Assembly (NCBI GenBank): GCA_014773175.1
Contig: VXCM01000907.1
Span: 1-64,000, forward strand
Direction of reading: 5' to 3'
Source: Lucifuga dentata
Lineage: Eukaryota; Chordata; Actinopteri; Ophidiiformes; Bythitidae
Length of the DNA stretch: 64,000 nt
The notes beneath the pieces are model-generated. The model was given only the letters and a program-made list of their open reading frames with translations. It ran no database searches and was not told the origin of the DNA. The position numbers were made by a program, and so were the translations under genes. Positions 11,221 to 25,446 of this stretch are shown here, piece after piece. How positions within the stretch are numbered: position 1 is the stretch's first letter; each line of letters starts with the position of its first letter.

Positions 11221-12761
11221 TTAGAACCCTGCCAGACAATAAATTCTAGACAAAACTGAATCTTTTTGGACTTTTTAACATTTAGTAACATGGAAAATTA
11301 GAACAATCTATCTGCCATGAGCACAGACAACGAAAATATCAACTTTCAAAAACCCATAAGACTAGAGCAATGATCATCACTGTCAGCTGATTATTCAGTC
11401 AATCAATCAATCAATCCATCCATGATTCCAGTAATAACACATTGCCAGAGCTTGCAACCATAAATATTCGGTGTCTATAAATGCTTCAGCTTTCATGGTG
11501 TAGTTTTTTCAGAATGAAGTAAAGACACGAAATCATCACATTGGCAGTCACTATTTCACACGCATGTTGCAGCAGAGGTATGACATTCTCATCCTGCTTT
11601 ATAGATCATTTTCCATAACCATTAACCGCTGGGCCTTCAGGTCCTAGAAACATGTAATATAAAAGAAAGCAGCTCAGGGTGGAGCTGCTAGTTCAACTTT
11701 TCTGTTAGTGGTGAGTTGAAGTATGTGTATATGTGCATTCTTCAACAAATGTTTATAAGGCTTTGTGGCTTCCCTGCAGGTATATGTGTGTATGTGCATC
11801 CATGAACTGCAGTATGTTATCTAGTAGCGCATCCTGACCTACAATGGGCTGATAAGTTGATCCCAGCAGATGGAGGATTTACGTGTCAGGAGAACATATG
11901 GAGAGAGATAAACTACAGTAACAGTGACAAAGAGACAGAAAATCAAAATACTGAAAGAAATGTAATCACGTCCAAAATACTATGTGGGAGTTGTATTATG
12001 CTATTTTCATCAGTAGCATTTACATTTCCAGCACTGCTAAAGAAACTAACTAAAACAAATTTCTATGTTAAAAAAAAAGGCAATAATTCCTTTCTGACTA
12101 CACAGCGTCACCCTAACTAAACGCTGTGATAGCTTCTTTTTGCCAAGTTGATGTTCAGACCAAATTTAACCAATAAAACAATGCCAGTATTATTACACAT
12201 GGAAACTGGGTTTTTAGTGGGATACTTGTTGCTTAAACATTTACAAACATAGGACTAAAATTACTCCCAGAGCATCACTGCTATTTAAAAAGAACATACA
12301 TGTAGGAAACCCTCTAAAAGGCAAGTTGCCCTTGACCCTAAGATTTAGCGCACAGTGTTTAGGCGACCCGTGTCTGCTTAAAAACACCATTAGCACAGTG
12401 CTGATAATAGCTTTGTTTTCAGGCATTTACTGTGTCTTCAAATTGAACCTTTAACTGCACCTAGCAACCTCGCAAACACGCCGCTGCTGACTGAGGGCTT
12501 GTAGGTAAATGACCCTGAGAAGGAGATGTGGGAATTCCCTGGGACTGAGCAGGAACTGTTAGTTTAGACGCTCTTTCTTTCTCTTTTCTCTCCTTGTTTC
12601 TTTGATTTCTCTCCCTTGATTTTCTCTCTTTACTTTTTTTCCTGGTGTCTTTTGGTAATCTTTTGCAGAGATTACCTCCTGTGTGAGCAGTAAGAAGGGT
12701 AAAAGCAGTCATTCAGCGGCTGAACTGTCAACGGTGCTGATAGATGATGCTCTCTCTCTCG

Positions 12762-12807
<46 letters not shown>

Positions 12808-13486
12808 CACAAATACATACCACACCATAGCTAATTCTTTATTACGGGTGATGGAGGGGGTGAAGCCTCCTTTAAAAGGTTGAGAGCAAAAGGAGGGTAT
12901 GTGCCGAAGGGCAAAGGAGAGAGACAGAGAGAGACTTGGGGGGTGTTGTCTTTCACAATAGTATTTAAAAGCCAACATGACATTATTTTCTACCAGCCTA
13001 TAGAGGAGCTTGGAGCAGAGCGGTGGAGGTTGCAGAGAAGAGGAGAGGAAGAAGGGAAAAGGGAGATGAGAGAGAGGAGGTGGAAGATGGAAGGAGAAAA
13101 GGGGAGTGGAGAGACAGAGAGAGGCAAGGCGGGGTGTCACTGTGTCTGAGGACATTCTTCTGCATATATCACATAGGAACAAAGAGGAGAAGAGGGTGTG
13201 TGTGTGTTTTATCTGTGAGTATCCAGGTTTGACAAAGACATTGTGTTTCATGTGTGTTTCCCATTATAGAATTGCACTTCTGAGAACATGTGTGCGGTGA
13301 AGGAAAAAGTACGTGTGTGTGTGTGTGTGTGTGCGTGCATGCATGTTGCCACTGCAGTACAGCACAGTGGGGGTTGGGGGTCTTCCTGTAGCTGTGACGT
13401 AGCGTGGAGGAGAAGGAGGAAATTAGGGCACGACTCAGCCCAGCCCTGGTGTTATCGTTGCCTTGCTTTGTCAGGGAAAATTGTCT

Positions 13487-13520
<34 letters not shown>

Positions 13521-13547
13521 NCCTTGCTTTGTCAGGGAAAATTGTCT

Positions 13548-13580
<33 letters not shown>

Positions 13581-14923
13581 TCACTGACTTCCAGCATCAT
13601 ACTGGAAAAGTATTTCTTCTTTCATATTCACTTTGCAGTTTTTACCATTTCTATTTTTAACTTTGTATATTTTTATCCTTAGCTTTGTATATTTTTGCAC
13701 AGTGGACCGAGTTACAACAGAAAACATTTCACTGCCGTTAACACGTGTATGATGTGTGTGTGACAAATAAAGAGCCTTGCACCTTGAACTTGAACGAGGT
13801 TAGAATCACATTTGCTTGTAAAACAGAAACAGATATCCACACACACTCTTTGGTAATAGTTTAACAGGTTGGGTGTTGAAAAATGAGACCTTTTGGCACC
13901 AAAAAAAAATCATTATTTCTTGCCTAGTGTTAATACCTAATCAGGTAATGTCATCAGTGTCAAACTAAAGACTTGTACAAAGAGGAATTTTTTTTTTTTT
14001 TTTTTANTTTTTTTTTTTTTTTTTAACATAACTCAAAAAAAGGTACTTTAAGAAGCTGATACCAGAATCAAAGCCTGTATTGATATTGGCATTAAAAATG
14101 TTCATGCTTTCTTGTGTGACTGGTCATTCCCAAAATGTGAGAAAATTTTGGAATTTTAATACTTTAATAGCTTGAAAAACACATATAAACACGCAAGGCA
14201 GGTCACCAGCTCTACCTGCTTACACGTGTCAGTGATGCTTCAGAATATATTTGCATGAATTTTAAGCACTACTTTCAAATCTAAAGTATTTGTCACTCCA
14301 CTGGTGTAAATGTGATTTTCAGTCTGTAGTTAGCAAACAACCACTTGACGGTTCTGTGTTCAAGGTCCTCGGCTTTGTTTGTTGTGCACATATGAAGTTA
14401 AATGTCAGCTTAAGACTAAAAGTTGGCACGAAACGTCCCTACGTTTCACCAACAGGTTCTTTTCAGCAAGGACATTTGTGTTGGCTTGTACATTCATAAT
14501 TAATATCATCATCATTAAAAATCTATTTGGATCACAAATTGGGCCATCAAATGTGTTTGAGGCACTTTAATAAGAGAGAGAGATGAGTTACAGAGGACCC
14601 TAGAGTTTGTAATGATGTGTATACAGAGTAAAGATTAGCATATAAGCACCAAGGAGCTCTGCAGCGTGTGTGTGCATCTTCATTTCATCAGCTGCATCTT
14701 TGATGTGGAGTTTCTGGCTCTGCGCTCCAGCTGGACTCAGCCTGGTAAATATTTTAGTTTGTGGACTTATTCAGTTACAATAGTGACTCAGGCTGTTCAT
14801 TCCCTGTGGTTTTACTTACTCCTGTATGGTCTCTCATGCCAATATGGGACTTATTTTCCTGGTATGCAAAGCACACACACACATACACGCACACCATTCA
14901 CACGGACACCATTCACACACACA

Positions 14924-14962
<39 letters not shown>

Positions 14963-17900
14963 ATACTACCTCATCTATAGGCTATGCATACATGCATGCA
15001 CATGCAGACATAACAGCATGACATTTTACCTCTCTTGGCTGCATTTTGGAGGTTGGGCTTCTGGTTTTTCCTTGTAGGTTATTGCAGGCATTCAAAAATA
15101 TTAATGTGCACACATGCTGACAACTTAGAGCAATTATTTGCCTTTAGGTTACATAGATCAGATTTCATTAGTCAGCCTTCATGATTTGAAATGCATATTA
15201 AATGTACAGCATGGCCATGTTTGGACATGAGAAGTTTATAAATACAGTGGGGTCCAAAAGTCTGAGACCACATTGAAAATCTGTGATGTTTTCCACGTAA
15301 ATCTGGAAATAATCAGAAGGTCTGACACCACAAGAGGCTCTTTGGAATATTGTCAGATCATGCTGGGATAACGTAACTTGGCTCATCGGGTTTTGCACAA
15401 ACTTGTGGAGTCCATGCCAGTTGGAGTACATGCTGTCATTAAAGCAAAAGGAGGGCGTACCAAATACTAAGATATTCTGACATTCATGTACATTTTTCAA
15501 AGATTCATCCTTCCACTCAAATTGTTAAGCTGATATTATCATTTGTAATGAAAAATCTTGTATTAAATTCAAAAAGAATGCAAAATAGAAGCATTTTCAC
15601 ATTTTCACATTATATGTGTGTATATATATATATATATTTATATATAGTTAGATAGATAGATAGATAGTAATAACTCAGGGAATTTTAGGATTAGAGAAAA
15701 ATGTATTGAGGGAAGTGAAAGAGGAAGTATCAGCAGAGGTAAATTTTGCATGGTTAAAAATACATGATCCAGATAAATGAATATCTCAAGATGTTTCTGT
15801 GCTCCATATCTGGCAGTACACAACAAAGGAGGAAGTGGGATTCACTCTAACAGAAAAGCTGACATTTACAGTAGAGCTAATACAGAACTGTAAGCAGAAC
15901 TGTGAGTTGTGGTTTAATTCTCACTGCACACATACACACATGCCAGATATAAGCTTTAGTGCAAGTTTAGGGGTATGTTTGTTTATTCTGAGACTATTCT
16001 AATTTACAGAATTCTGATAATTATCAAAAATACCATTTATAGTGTTTCAGTTGTACCTGAACAACACTGAAAGCACAGAAAGCAGGTGGTGCTGCTTCAA
16101 GTCATATAAAAAAACTGACTGCAGAGATAAAGATGAAAATGAAGACTGAGAAGGAGATGATCCCAGTGTGTTGTGCTTGCCTCAGTAAATTAATTTGAAT
16201 CACAGGAGACTGAGGAGTAAATCTAAACCCGAAAGGTCCAGAATCCTCAGGAACCACATCACTACAAATTTCTGTCTCCCTGCTCTCCACAGATGATGAG
16301 CTAAATCAGGTGTGTTTAGGCAATCATCTAGGAATTTTGGATTTAAAAAAAAAATGCTCTAAAATTATTTCAGGCATGTTCTAGGGCTCCTATGCTGCTA
16401 TTGGCCTCCTGAATCATTCAGGGTTTCCCCCCCTTTAACTCTTTAGCAAGGCACTTTACCCTCAAAGGCTTCAGTCTACCTGTATGTATTACTCTGAATG
16501 TATCAGTTTTAAGAAAAATTGGACACATTACGGCGCAGTTCAGCTGGTGCCATGTTTTTAATCAGTGTACCTTATTTCTGAACGTCATAAAGCAGCCAGA
16601 TGAATAACTCCCTCGCCTTCATGGCGAGGGAGTTATTAGTGAAAGTGAACTCTGAGGAATGCTCTTTAACCACCTGCACAGCTACCTGATCACTGCTGCT
16701 AGCTCATAAAACAGACAGCTGCACTTTTCACTGCAGCGTAAAAAGCTGCTTTTACTGCAGGTGGTTATGGAATAAATTGTTTAATTGGAGAAAGACCGCA
16801 GTGAATTACCCGACACTTTTCCTTCATCTTCCATGACAAAAACAAAGCGGCCTGTTAATGTAACTTCATGGTCAAGTTTCAATTTCAGCTAGATGCGAAA
16901 ATCAGCTGAAAATTAGATACAGAACATGAATTGTATCCAGTTAGAAGCAGGATTTTACTGATATCAGCTCTTAATGTACAGAATTATGACATCATAATAA
17001 GTGATCTTCAGGGTCACTATTCAAAAACCTGATCTGATTTTAAAGATTCGAAACAATAGGCTCGGTGGCAAAATGTGCAGGCTGATCAATACGTGTATTT
17101 ACACATTACAGGCTTCTCATCTGAATTAAATCTAGAAAAAAAAAATCTGAACATTTGAATGAAGCCAAAGTTGAGGAAAGTTTAACCTGGATTAATAGAT
17201 ATACACTTTCTGCACTCTGCTGGTGAGCCTCCACCTCTCGCTTTTACTTTACCTAGCGGCTTTCCATTCTATTTTTAGATGTTTATTAATTTGACTCCTA
17301 GCAGGCCTCCAGGCAGGGTGAAAGGTTGCAGGTAACATACACACGGGCGTGCACATACATTATGTGTGTGTTTGTGTGTGCTTCATTGTGTGTGTTCTCT
17401 GAAGATTTAGCCTAGCAAAGGCATCCATGTATAATACTGTTGTTGTCCATAAAGGGTCATAAGACCTGACAGAGCTTTATTGATATATTGGTGGTATTTG
17501 ACACTTATTTTCCAACTTAGTTTGTGGAAAGAAAATTACTCTTAGTGTAAACTGGAAAATATTTTGTTTTAGATTGCCTACACATTTATTGCAAAAGTGT
17601 AATAACAAAATTTGAGGGATCCTTGCTAAAAATGTATGTTTATGTGTGATTTTTTTTTTATTTTTTTTTTTTTTTTAATGAAAATATATTGTCCACTTTA
17701 TTGTTATTGGATTTTATTCTTTATCAGTATTGGCCTCAAAAAACCAGGATCTGTTGTTCCCTTGTATGCTTGCATGGTTTTATGATGGGGTGGAAAATAG
17801 GTTTCAATGTAATAATTCCCAGGTTCAAAGAGGAAGTTACTAAGGTTAATTATTGAATTCCAGTGAGGATAAAATGGAAGTGTTTAGCTATTGTAGGGTT

Positions 17901-20900
17901 TTTTTTTTTTTTTTTTTTTTGCTTTTCTAAGGGGAAATGATCTGAAGAAGTCACAGAGAAAGACAAATAGGAATTCTTCCAACCTTCTGCACCTCTTGAA
18001 AGTGAATCTTCACCTTCCGTTTGTCATTTAGCCTGCAGTGCTGACCTGTCAGTCACAAATTGAAGATGTGTGATGGAAAAAAGGTGCAGCTGTGAATCAC
18101 AAAACCTTAGGCCACTGTGTGTATGTGTGTGTATGTGTGTGTTGCCCAGGCTTGCTGCAGGTATCATGTTCAGCATTAGAATTTTCTTGAAATGTTACCA
18201 GGAACACTTAGAGAAATAGCCACAGGTGTTGCTTAAATCCAGCAGTAATACGCAAACACACCCACATAAAATGTTCACCCCACAGTCACACACATACACA
18301 CACATATGCTGATACAATAACTGAGACAGCAACAGGACAGGAGTGAGTGTTCCTCAGGAATCAGAAATCTGGTGTTGGTGTTTGGCCTCTTTTCAGGGAG
18401 CTGTGAATCCACTGCTTCTAAAGCGAAAGCAGTTTGTTGTATCCAGGAGGGAAACCATCGCCTGACACTGGAGAGAACAGTCGCTCTTTCTTGCGTTTCA
18501 GAAACACCTCAGATGACTTTATGTTGGGTTCCACGTTTTCAATTTAAAGCCTCTTCTCTGGCGGCTGCAAATCCTGTGAAGTCTGAGAACTTTATTCTCT
18601 GTGGCTCGAGTACTTAACAGGGTTTCGCGAAATGATGGAATCCTGTGAATTTCATCCATGTCTCCATGTTTCTTGGCTTATAGTCTCACAGGCAGTCTTA
18701 TAACAGAATGTCTCAGCACACACTATTTTATTCTTTTTACAGCCTTAAAAGATGCTCTCACACCCTCATAAGTATGTGCCATCAGCCTCTCCATCTCCAT
18801 GTAAAACCCAGAGTCAAATGGAGCAAGTTCAGGTGTGTCCTGTTGAGGTTGTCAAAGGGCATTCTGGGTAATGTAAGAGACCACTAAAGCCAGGCTCAGA
18901 GAATTAGATGAGAGGTCTGGTCCAGCTCCTCAGTCAGTACAGATGTTTATAAGGGGCGACACAAGGGGTGGGCTTATGGGGCTTAAGCCCTGGATGTTCT
19001 CCATAAAGCTCCAAATCTTTTTTGTAATAGCGTGTTTTGAATTTTCTGTAGCATTTTTGCAAATTACCCAAACTCATCACCAAGGTGGAACTACAGTGTG
19101 AACGGATTGGTCGGACCGAATTGGTGGATGGAATGGACATAATGCACCATATAGCTCCGCTGTTTAGATCGTTGTAAAGGTTTTCATTTAAAAAGATTTT
19201 TAACTTCATATAACTTGTTAAAAGATGTAACATGATTTGTTACATTTCTTAACCATTTCTCAAAATTTATATTTAGCTTTGATAGATATAAAACAGCTTT
19301 AGCTATCTATCAAAGCTATTAGCTTTGGTAGATAGTCAAAGCTATTTCATGCCTGGATTTTCCAGTGGAGCCCTGGATCTTCACTAACCCTAGATCCGCC
19401 CCTGATGTTTATCACAAAATGTTTGGTAATGTGAATATTTTCCAGAAATAAACATGATGTATGACTACACCAATAAGGAAACTTGATGTTCATTTTTACC
19501 CTCATTCCAGGGCAAAGAAAAGTCAGGTGCACATAGGTTTTTGTGTACAAATAGGACAAACAGAACAGATGACACACGGTACAAATTTGATAGCTACTCT
19601 TTGTCAGATTTCTTAAAATTGCTGAACTTCCTCTATATCAGCTCACCATCTTGTCTCATATTTTCCTTACGGTCACAAATATCACATCCTGTTCTCCCTT
19701 ATTTAGCTTCTTTACTGGAACAAGATCTGAAACATTATTCATCCTACTCTTTATATATCAGTGTGGGTGGTCCAGAAATTGAAGCATAGTGCTGACTGCT
19801 GCACTTTTTTTTGTTATGATGAGAATTAGGTAATGATTCACATGTAAAATATAAATTTCAACATCATGCTCATGTTGAAATAGATCTTTGTTAGGCCTTA
19901 ATCTGGTAATGGGATACTTCAAACATGTTGTGAATGAATGGTGAAGTTTTAAATTCTCTCATTGTGGCACTGAGGAGACATCTGACCTCCCAAAGTATTC
20001 CTACTTTTACTTTCCCCTTCTCCTCCTCTGTCTCTTGTTCCTTCTTCCTCTTTACTTTTACTAGCTGTCATTGTGCACATTTTATTGTACATGTAATCAC
20101 CTCTTCCTCCATGACTATTTTTTCTCTACCTCCTGTCTCTCCTCATTTCCTTTCCTCCCTCTGACGTGGAAATGCCTGTTATCCTTCTTCTTTCCTCCCA
20201 TCTCTCTCATCCTGTTTCCATGTCCTGTTTAGTTACGCACAAAATCTAAACTAACTCTGTTTTGTGTTATTAAAGTAGAATAAGCGCATGCAGAGACCTG
20301 ATTTGGCTATTATTGGAAATTGAGTGGGGGATGAGTAAAGTAGTGTGTATTAAATGAAGTGCAGGACACCCTAACTCGCTCCATCCCTTCCTTTGTTTCT
20401 TTTTGTACCACAGCAGCAGACATGACCGTTATCCAGGCCAGGCCTTTTAATGCGTTTTGCCTGAGGTTGTGTTATTTTTATAGTATAATGGTACAAACCC
20501 TGTCTGTGGGGAAGTAATAACACTGGCCATCAGTCTCAAGCAGGCACAGCGACCAATTTAACGCTTTGATCCAGAAAATACTTCTCGAAGATGGTGCATT
20601 TTGTTAGAGATGTAATGTAGATTGCCTTCATTCAGCTTCTGTTCAGGCCAAATTTAACTCATCCTATTAGACTCAGCCATAGATTTTCTATTTATGTTAT
20701 CATGTTATATGAGAAGCTGTAGGTTAATGAAAAATGTCCTCTAAAAGGAATAGGTGCACTGAATTATTGAACACAATGAATTGACCTGAGGTGAGGCTAA
20801 TGCTGTACATTTGTCCTTTCTAATGGAGAGAGAGATCAAAGCCCATGAAGGAAAGAAACATCATCTTCAAATAAGACAATAATTTTATTGCCTACAAAGA

Positions 20901-23900
20901 CAGTGAAAAATTAAAAAAAAACCCAAACAAAACACATTGCTCAAGCAAAGTTTCAAGTAGTTAAGCCAAGGATGATGTCACTGATCCCGACGTCATCACC
21001 ATTCCCAGACAACTTTCTGTTTAACAGTGTCATCACCATTGTGTATGTGTGTGTGTGTGGGGGCCTGCATGAAAGAGGAAAGAGTGTGAGAGAGCACGTG
21101 CAGGAGTGAGCTGAGGGGAAGACTTGTCTCCAGTGCTCCCCAGATCCAACCCAAACAAACCACAGTCCACTGGCAAGGGGATCGAAGTAGTGTGTATTTG
21201 TGTGTGTGTGTGTGTGTGTGTGTATTTAACAGTGTGCGTGTTTGCATTTGTTCAGCTTCCATCCGTTTTGTCCCGCCTGCTCCAAAAATAACCCCTTGCT
21301 AAAGAATATTTAATCCTCTCTCTCTCTCTCTCTCTCTGTCTATCATGATCACACATTTGGCACATGTACTAAATGCACACAGACAGAAACACACACATAC
21401 ATACACACACATGATGATGACATGATTTGACAAACACGGTGGTTCAGGGGGTGGGTTTTCTGGTGTACAACCTAAAATGTGCAAAACTCAGGCTTAATGG
21501 GGATAATCTGGTGTGTGTGTTTGTAGTGTGTGTGTTCTGTTTCAGTGTAGAATTTCCTACAATTTCATGTATGTATTTATTAATTTATATTAGTTGCATT
21601 TTTTTGTTCTCAGCATTGTGGAGTTATAGTTTTATGTGTAGCGATATTTCAGGTCTTCTCGATGGCCTCTTGGTTCTACATCACATCCCACAGGGTTCAA
21701 TTGTGTGATGGGGGTGTGCGGTCAGAAAGTCAAGTCAAGATTACGGGTGNGGGGGCTTGCTGTCCACTTGTATCATTTATATAAGGTCATACTGTATATA
21801 GTAGATTATAAGAGCAGATTGTCTTTGTCTCTTTTAAATTTGTATCGCCATTATACTGGCTAACATAGCATAAACGTCTCTTTGAAATGATTTAATGCTG
21901 CAGTGTCTCATCTGACATTTCTGCTTTATGACATACAAGCACCTCCTGATAATTTATCTTCCTGTGTGATGTCTTTAGTTTTGCTTAGTTTGAGGGTTTA
22001 AAAGGGAAATACTGCCCAGTTTTCGCTTTAGGATCATTAAAGGACTATACTGACCATTTTGCATGTGTGAGCCTAATATACTCAGTTTTCATACATGTAA
22101 TGTTACTGACTATCATTTCCCAAAGCATACTACTGGAATGGTGAATTAAAACATTTTATTCCTACCTTCCAGACCGCCATTGGTTTCAGTTCATTCTGGT
22201 ATGCTATGAAAATCAACTGATATTTGAAATGTTCTTGGGATAGGCAGTACATTATTGTGAACAAGACACGTATTGAGATTTTTTTTCGAAGTTATGTAAG
22301 TTTAGTGTTTAAGTGCAATAAAACATGTGGAGTGAATGTATGTCTCCACTGGGGAATATAGTCCCAAATGAAGACCTGCGTTTATTAAAAAATGTAAACG
22401 ATAAGGCTGTGTAACTATTAGCAGACGAAACATGGATTTTTAAGGTGGGTGTATCACTTGAATATTTGATTTTGAAAGATTAAGAGATTTTGCAAAATAT
22501 CAGGAAAACTGAAATACAGTTTTATCCTTTGGGAATGGTTGTCAGTAACGTAACACGTCTGAAAATTGAATATATTAGGCTCAAACATGCAAAATGGCCG
22601 GTGTGGTCCTTTAACATGCAGCATATCATTACATCACTTCTACCTCATGCAGCTAGCGCCAATAATGTGAACATTTGTCTTTGAAATTGATGATGTCACA
22701 TCAGGAGACGTCCAATGCGTCCACAGGAAGACTGGGAAAGATAATATGGTGATAAAAGCAAATGTTCTGGCACATAAGCGAAACACCAGAACCACAATAA
22801 TGTAAAGCTCATTTGTCTCGCTGTACGCTACAAATGCACAAAGTCAGTTTCCCATTCACTGTCAACAGACCATCACATTGCTGGATTCTTCATCTGATGT
22901 CTGGATAATTGGAGTTGTGCAAGTTTTTTTTTTTTTTAAATGTCTATTAATTAGAGTGTTATAAAGCACGTTAAAATGGTAAATTGAGTGAAATTTCTTT
23001 TTCAGCTTCTCTTTAAAACCGTCTTCTGTCTTTTACTCTTAGGCTGATGCTTCGTCAGGCTGATGCTAAGGTCTTAAACTGAGATGTATTTCCCTTTCAG
23101 CTCACCACACTCCCACTGCTACGTTACGTTAGAGTCAGTTCTTATTAGTTTCATTCATGTGCTGCTGCTACTGTGTTACTGCCTGCAATTAGCTACAGAA
23201 AATACAGTGAGCTGCAACAGAAACACAGAGGGAAGATGAAAGCTGCTGGATCTCAGCTGAGGTAAAGTTGGTGAATTTGTCATTCTGCAGGACTAAATAA
23301 ATCATACAAAACATTGCTGAAAATATAATACAGACACATTTTCCTGCTGTTGTTTGCTGCTGAAGTGTGTCTTTGTGTTGTGGACTGAGTCACCTTTAGT
23401 GTTTTATAATTTAAATGTTATACCTGTTATGCTTTTGGAAGAATCAGATTTAATCAGTTTGGATTGTGGACAAATGCAAGATTTGAAGATGCATTGAATC
23501 TCTGCTAAAATAATTAAAATTGAATCGTTATTGGATTTAATTTTTATACTGCAACTTCATAATTACAGGATTTATGCTTCAGAAAATGTCCAGTAACAGT
23601 TTCCATGTGATTGGAGATGTGTTTGTCTCAAACGTGTTAGCCCTGTCGTTTGTGGTCTGTCCTGGGTGTACCCGACCTCTTCTTGCCCAGTGGTGGGTTA
23701 AGATGGGCTCCATCCCCCCACGACCCCACACAGGATAATTGGATGGATGGATGGAGAATGAATGGGTAGGTAGATGGATGAATGAATGGATGGATAAATA
23801 GTATTAGTTTATCTGTGACCCTATATTTGCCCCCATTTGTCTCTTTATGCCATAAAATTGGTTCTACAAATTGGTTCTTCTGATGTGAGTTTATGGCTGA

Positions 23901-25400
23901 TATGGGGTTAAGAAAGGTGTAATTTACTGCATATCCACTTTTTTAGTGATGTTAATGATATTTTGTTGAACATGGTTGCGGTTATCAAGCTGTGATTATA
24001 TTATTACAGTAGACTAGCAGGATACCTGCGTATTTTCAGTCGTGGAGGCATGAACATGCCCAAAATATGAGAAAGAAAAGGGGATTTTGCTGCTTCCAAC
24101 AAATGTTTTATATCATACATTTAAGGTTTTACTTATGTTTCTCTCTAAATGTGTGCTGCAGTTTCATTTATTTGTTGTCCTGCTGTACTTCATCTCTGCG
24201 CTTCTTTTTGTACTTCATCTCCTTTTTGTGTTTGTCATCTTTCTGTCTCTCTCTCTCTCTGTCACACTGGTCTCAGAGGAAACAACTGACAAGCCGCCGT
24301 GTAGCACAACCCCCAGGCTGCTGTGATCTGTACTGACAGAGAGAGAGAGAGAAAGAAAGAAAGAGGGACAGAGAGAGAGAGGGATGGCTACACTAACAAT
24401 GGAGTGTAACAGGCTGAGAGGAGAGAACATGTACTCTTTATCCACCCTAACTGCACGCTCTGTAATAGCCATCACGCAGAAAATGAAAGCTGGCGTGTGC
24501 CTGTGTTTGTGTGTGTGCGCACAAGTGTGTTGGACGCTAATAAAGCGTATGATGGTGCCTTCAGGGCCGCTTTTAGTGTGTGCTGAGAGAGAGAAAGATT
24601 GAGAGGGAGTGCTGTAAGCTTGTGTAGTTTTTGTAATAAATCAGAGGAATATAAAACAAGCTAATCAGCGCTTAGTGCTTTTATTACCATTAATGTATTA
24701 GCATTAAGCTTCTCTGCCTTCTTGTTTTCTCTCATCAATCAGTCATCAGTCTGCTGTATGGAATTACTCATGCACAATGTTTAACCTTGTATTTCTTTTT
24801 GACGTTCAGATTTATAAGCAGGAGAATAAATTGATTAATCGTGTTTTTTAAAAGTGGTATCATATGGCTAATCAGTAATGTTATTTCCATTAATGGGGTT
24901 GCTAAACACATCTGAGGATCATAGGACCAAATTTAGCCTTTGGAAAGCAAATGTTTGAAATTTGAAATTTCAGGCTGTGAGGTGATCAGGATTAACTATT
25001 TTAATCAGAGAATTAGCTAAAACAGGAAATTACTGACTTAATATGTTGTTACTGCCGCCAAGGAGGCTATGCTCACATCTGTGTTAGTTTTGTATATTGG
25101 GTCAAAGAAGAATTGATTAGATTTTGAGCTGCAGTTGAGTCCAGATCCAGAAATTGATCTGGATCTGGTGGACTGAAACATATGCTCAACAGTGTTGCCA
25201 ACTTTTTTTCTGTGGAAAAGTCGCCAAGGCCAGCTCAAAAAAGTCACCGGACTTCATTAGATGATGTCATTAGCTAATTTGCATATATGGTTTATAGTGA
25301 TGACTCGCATATAATTTTAAAAATTTTGTTTTATGCTTTCCTAAGTTACCACAAAAAGTTTCTATTTCTGGTAGAATTGTTCCCTAGAGATGGATGGATG

Positions 25401-25446
<46 letters not shown>

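Noticed and set aside
12709..13251. 180-codon minus-strand frame
   Set aside because: It is composed of CT/CA repeats and purine-rich DNA, with no protein family recognisable.
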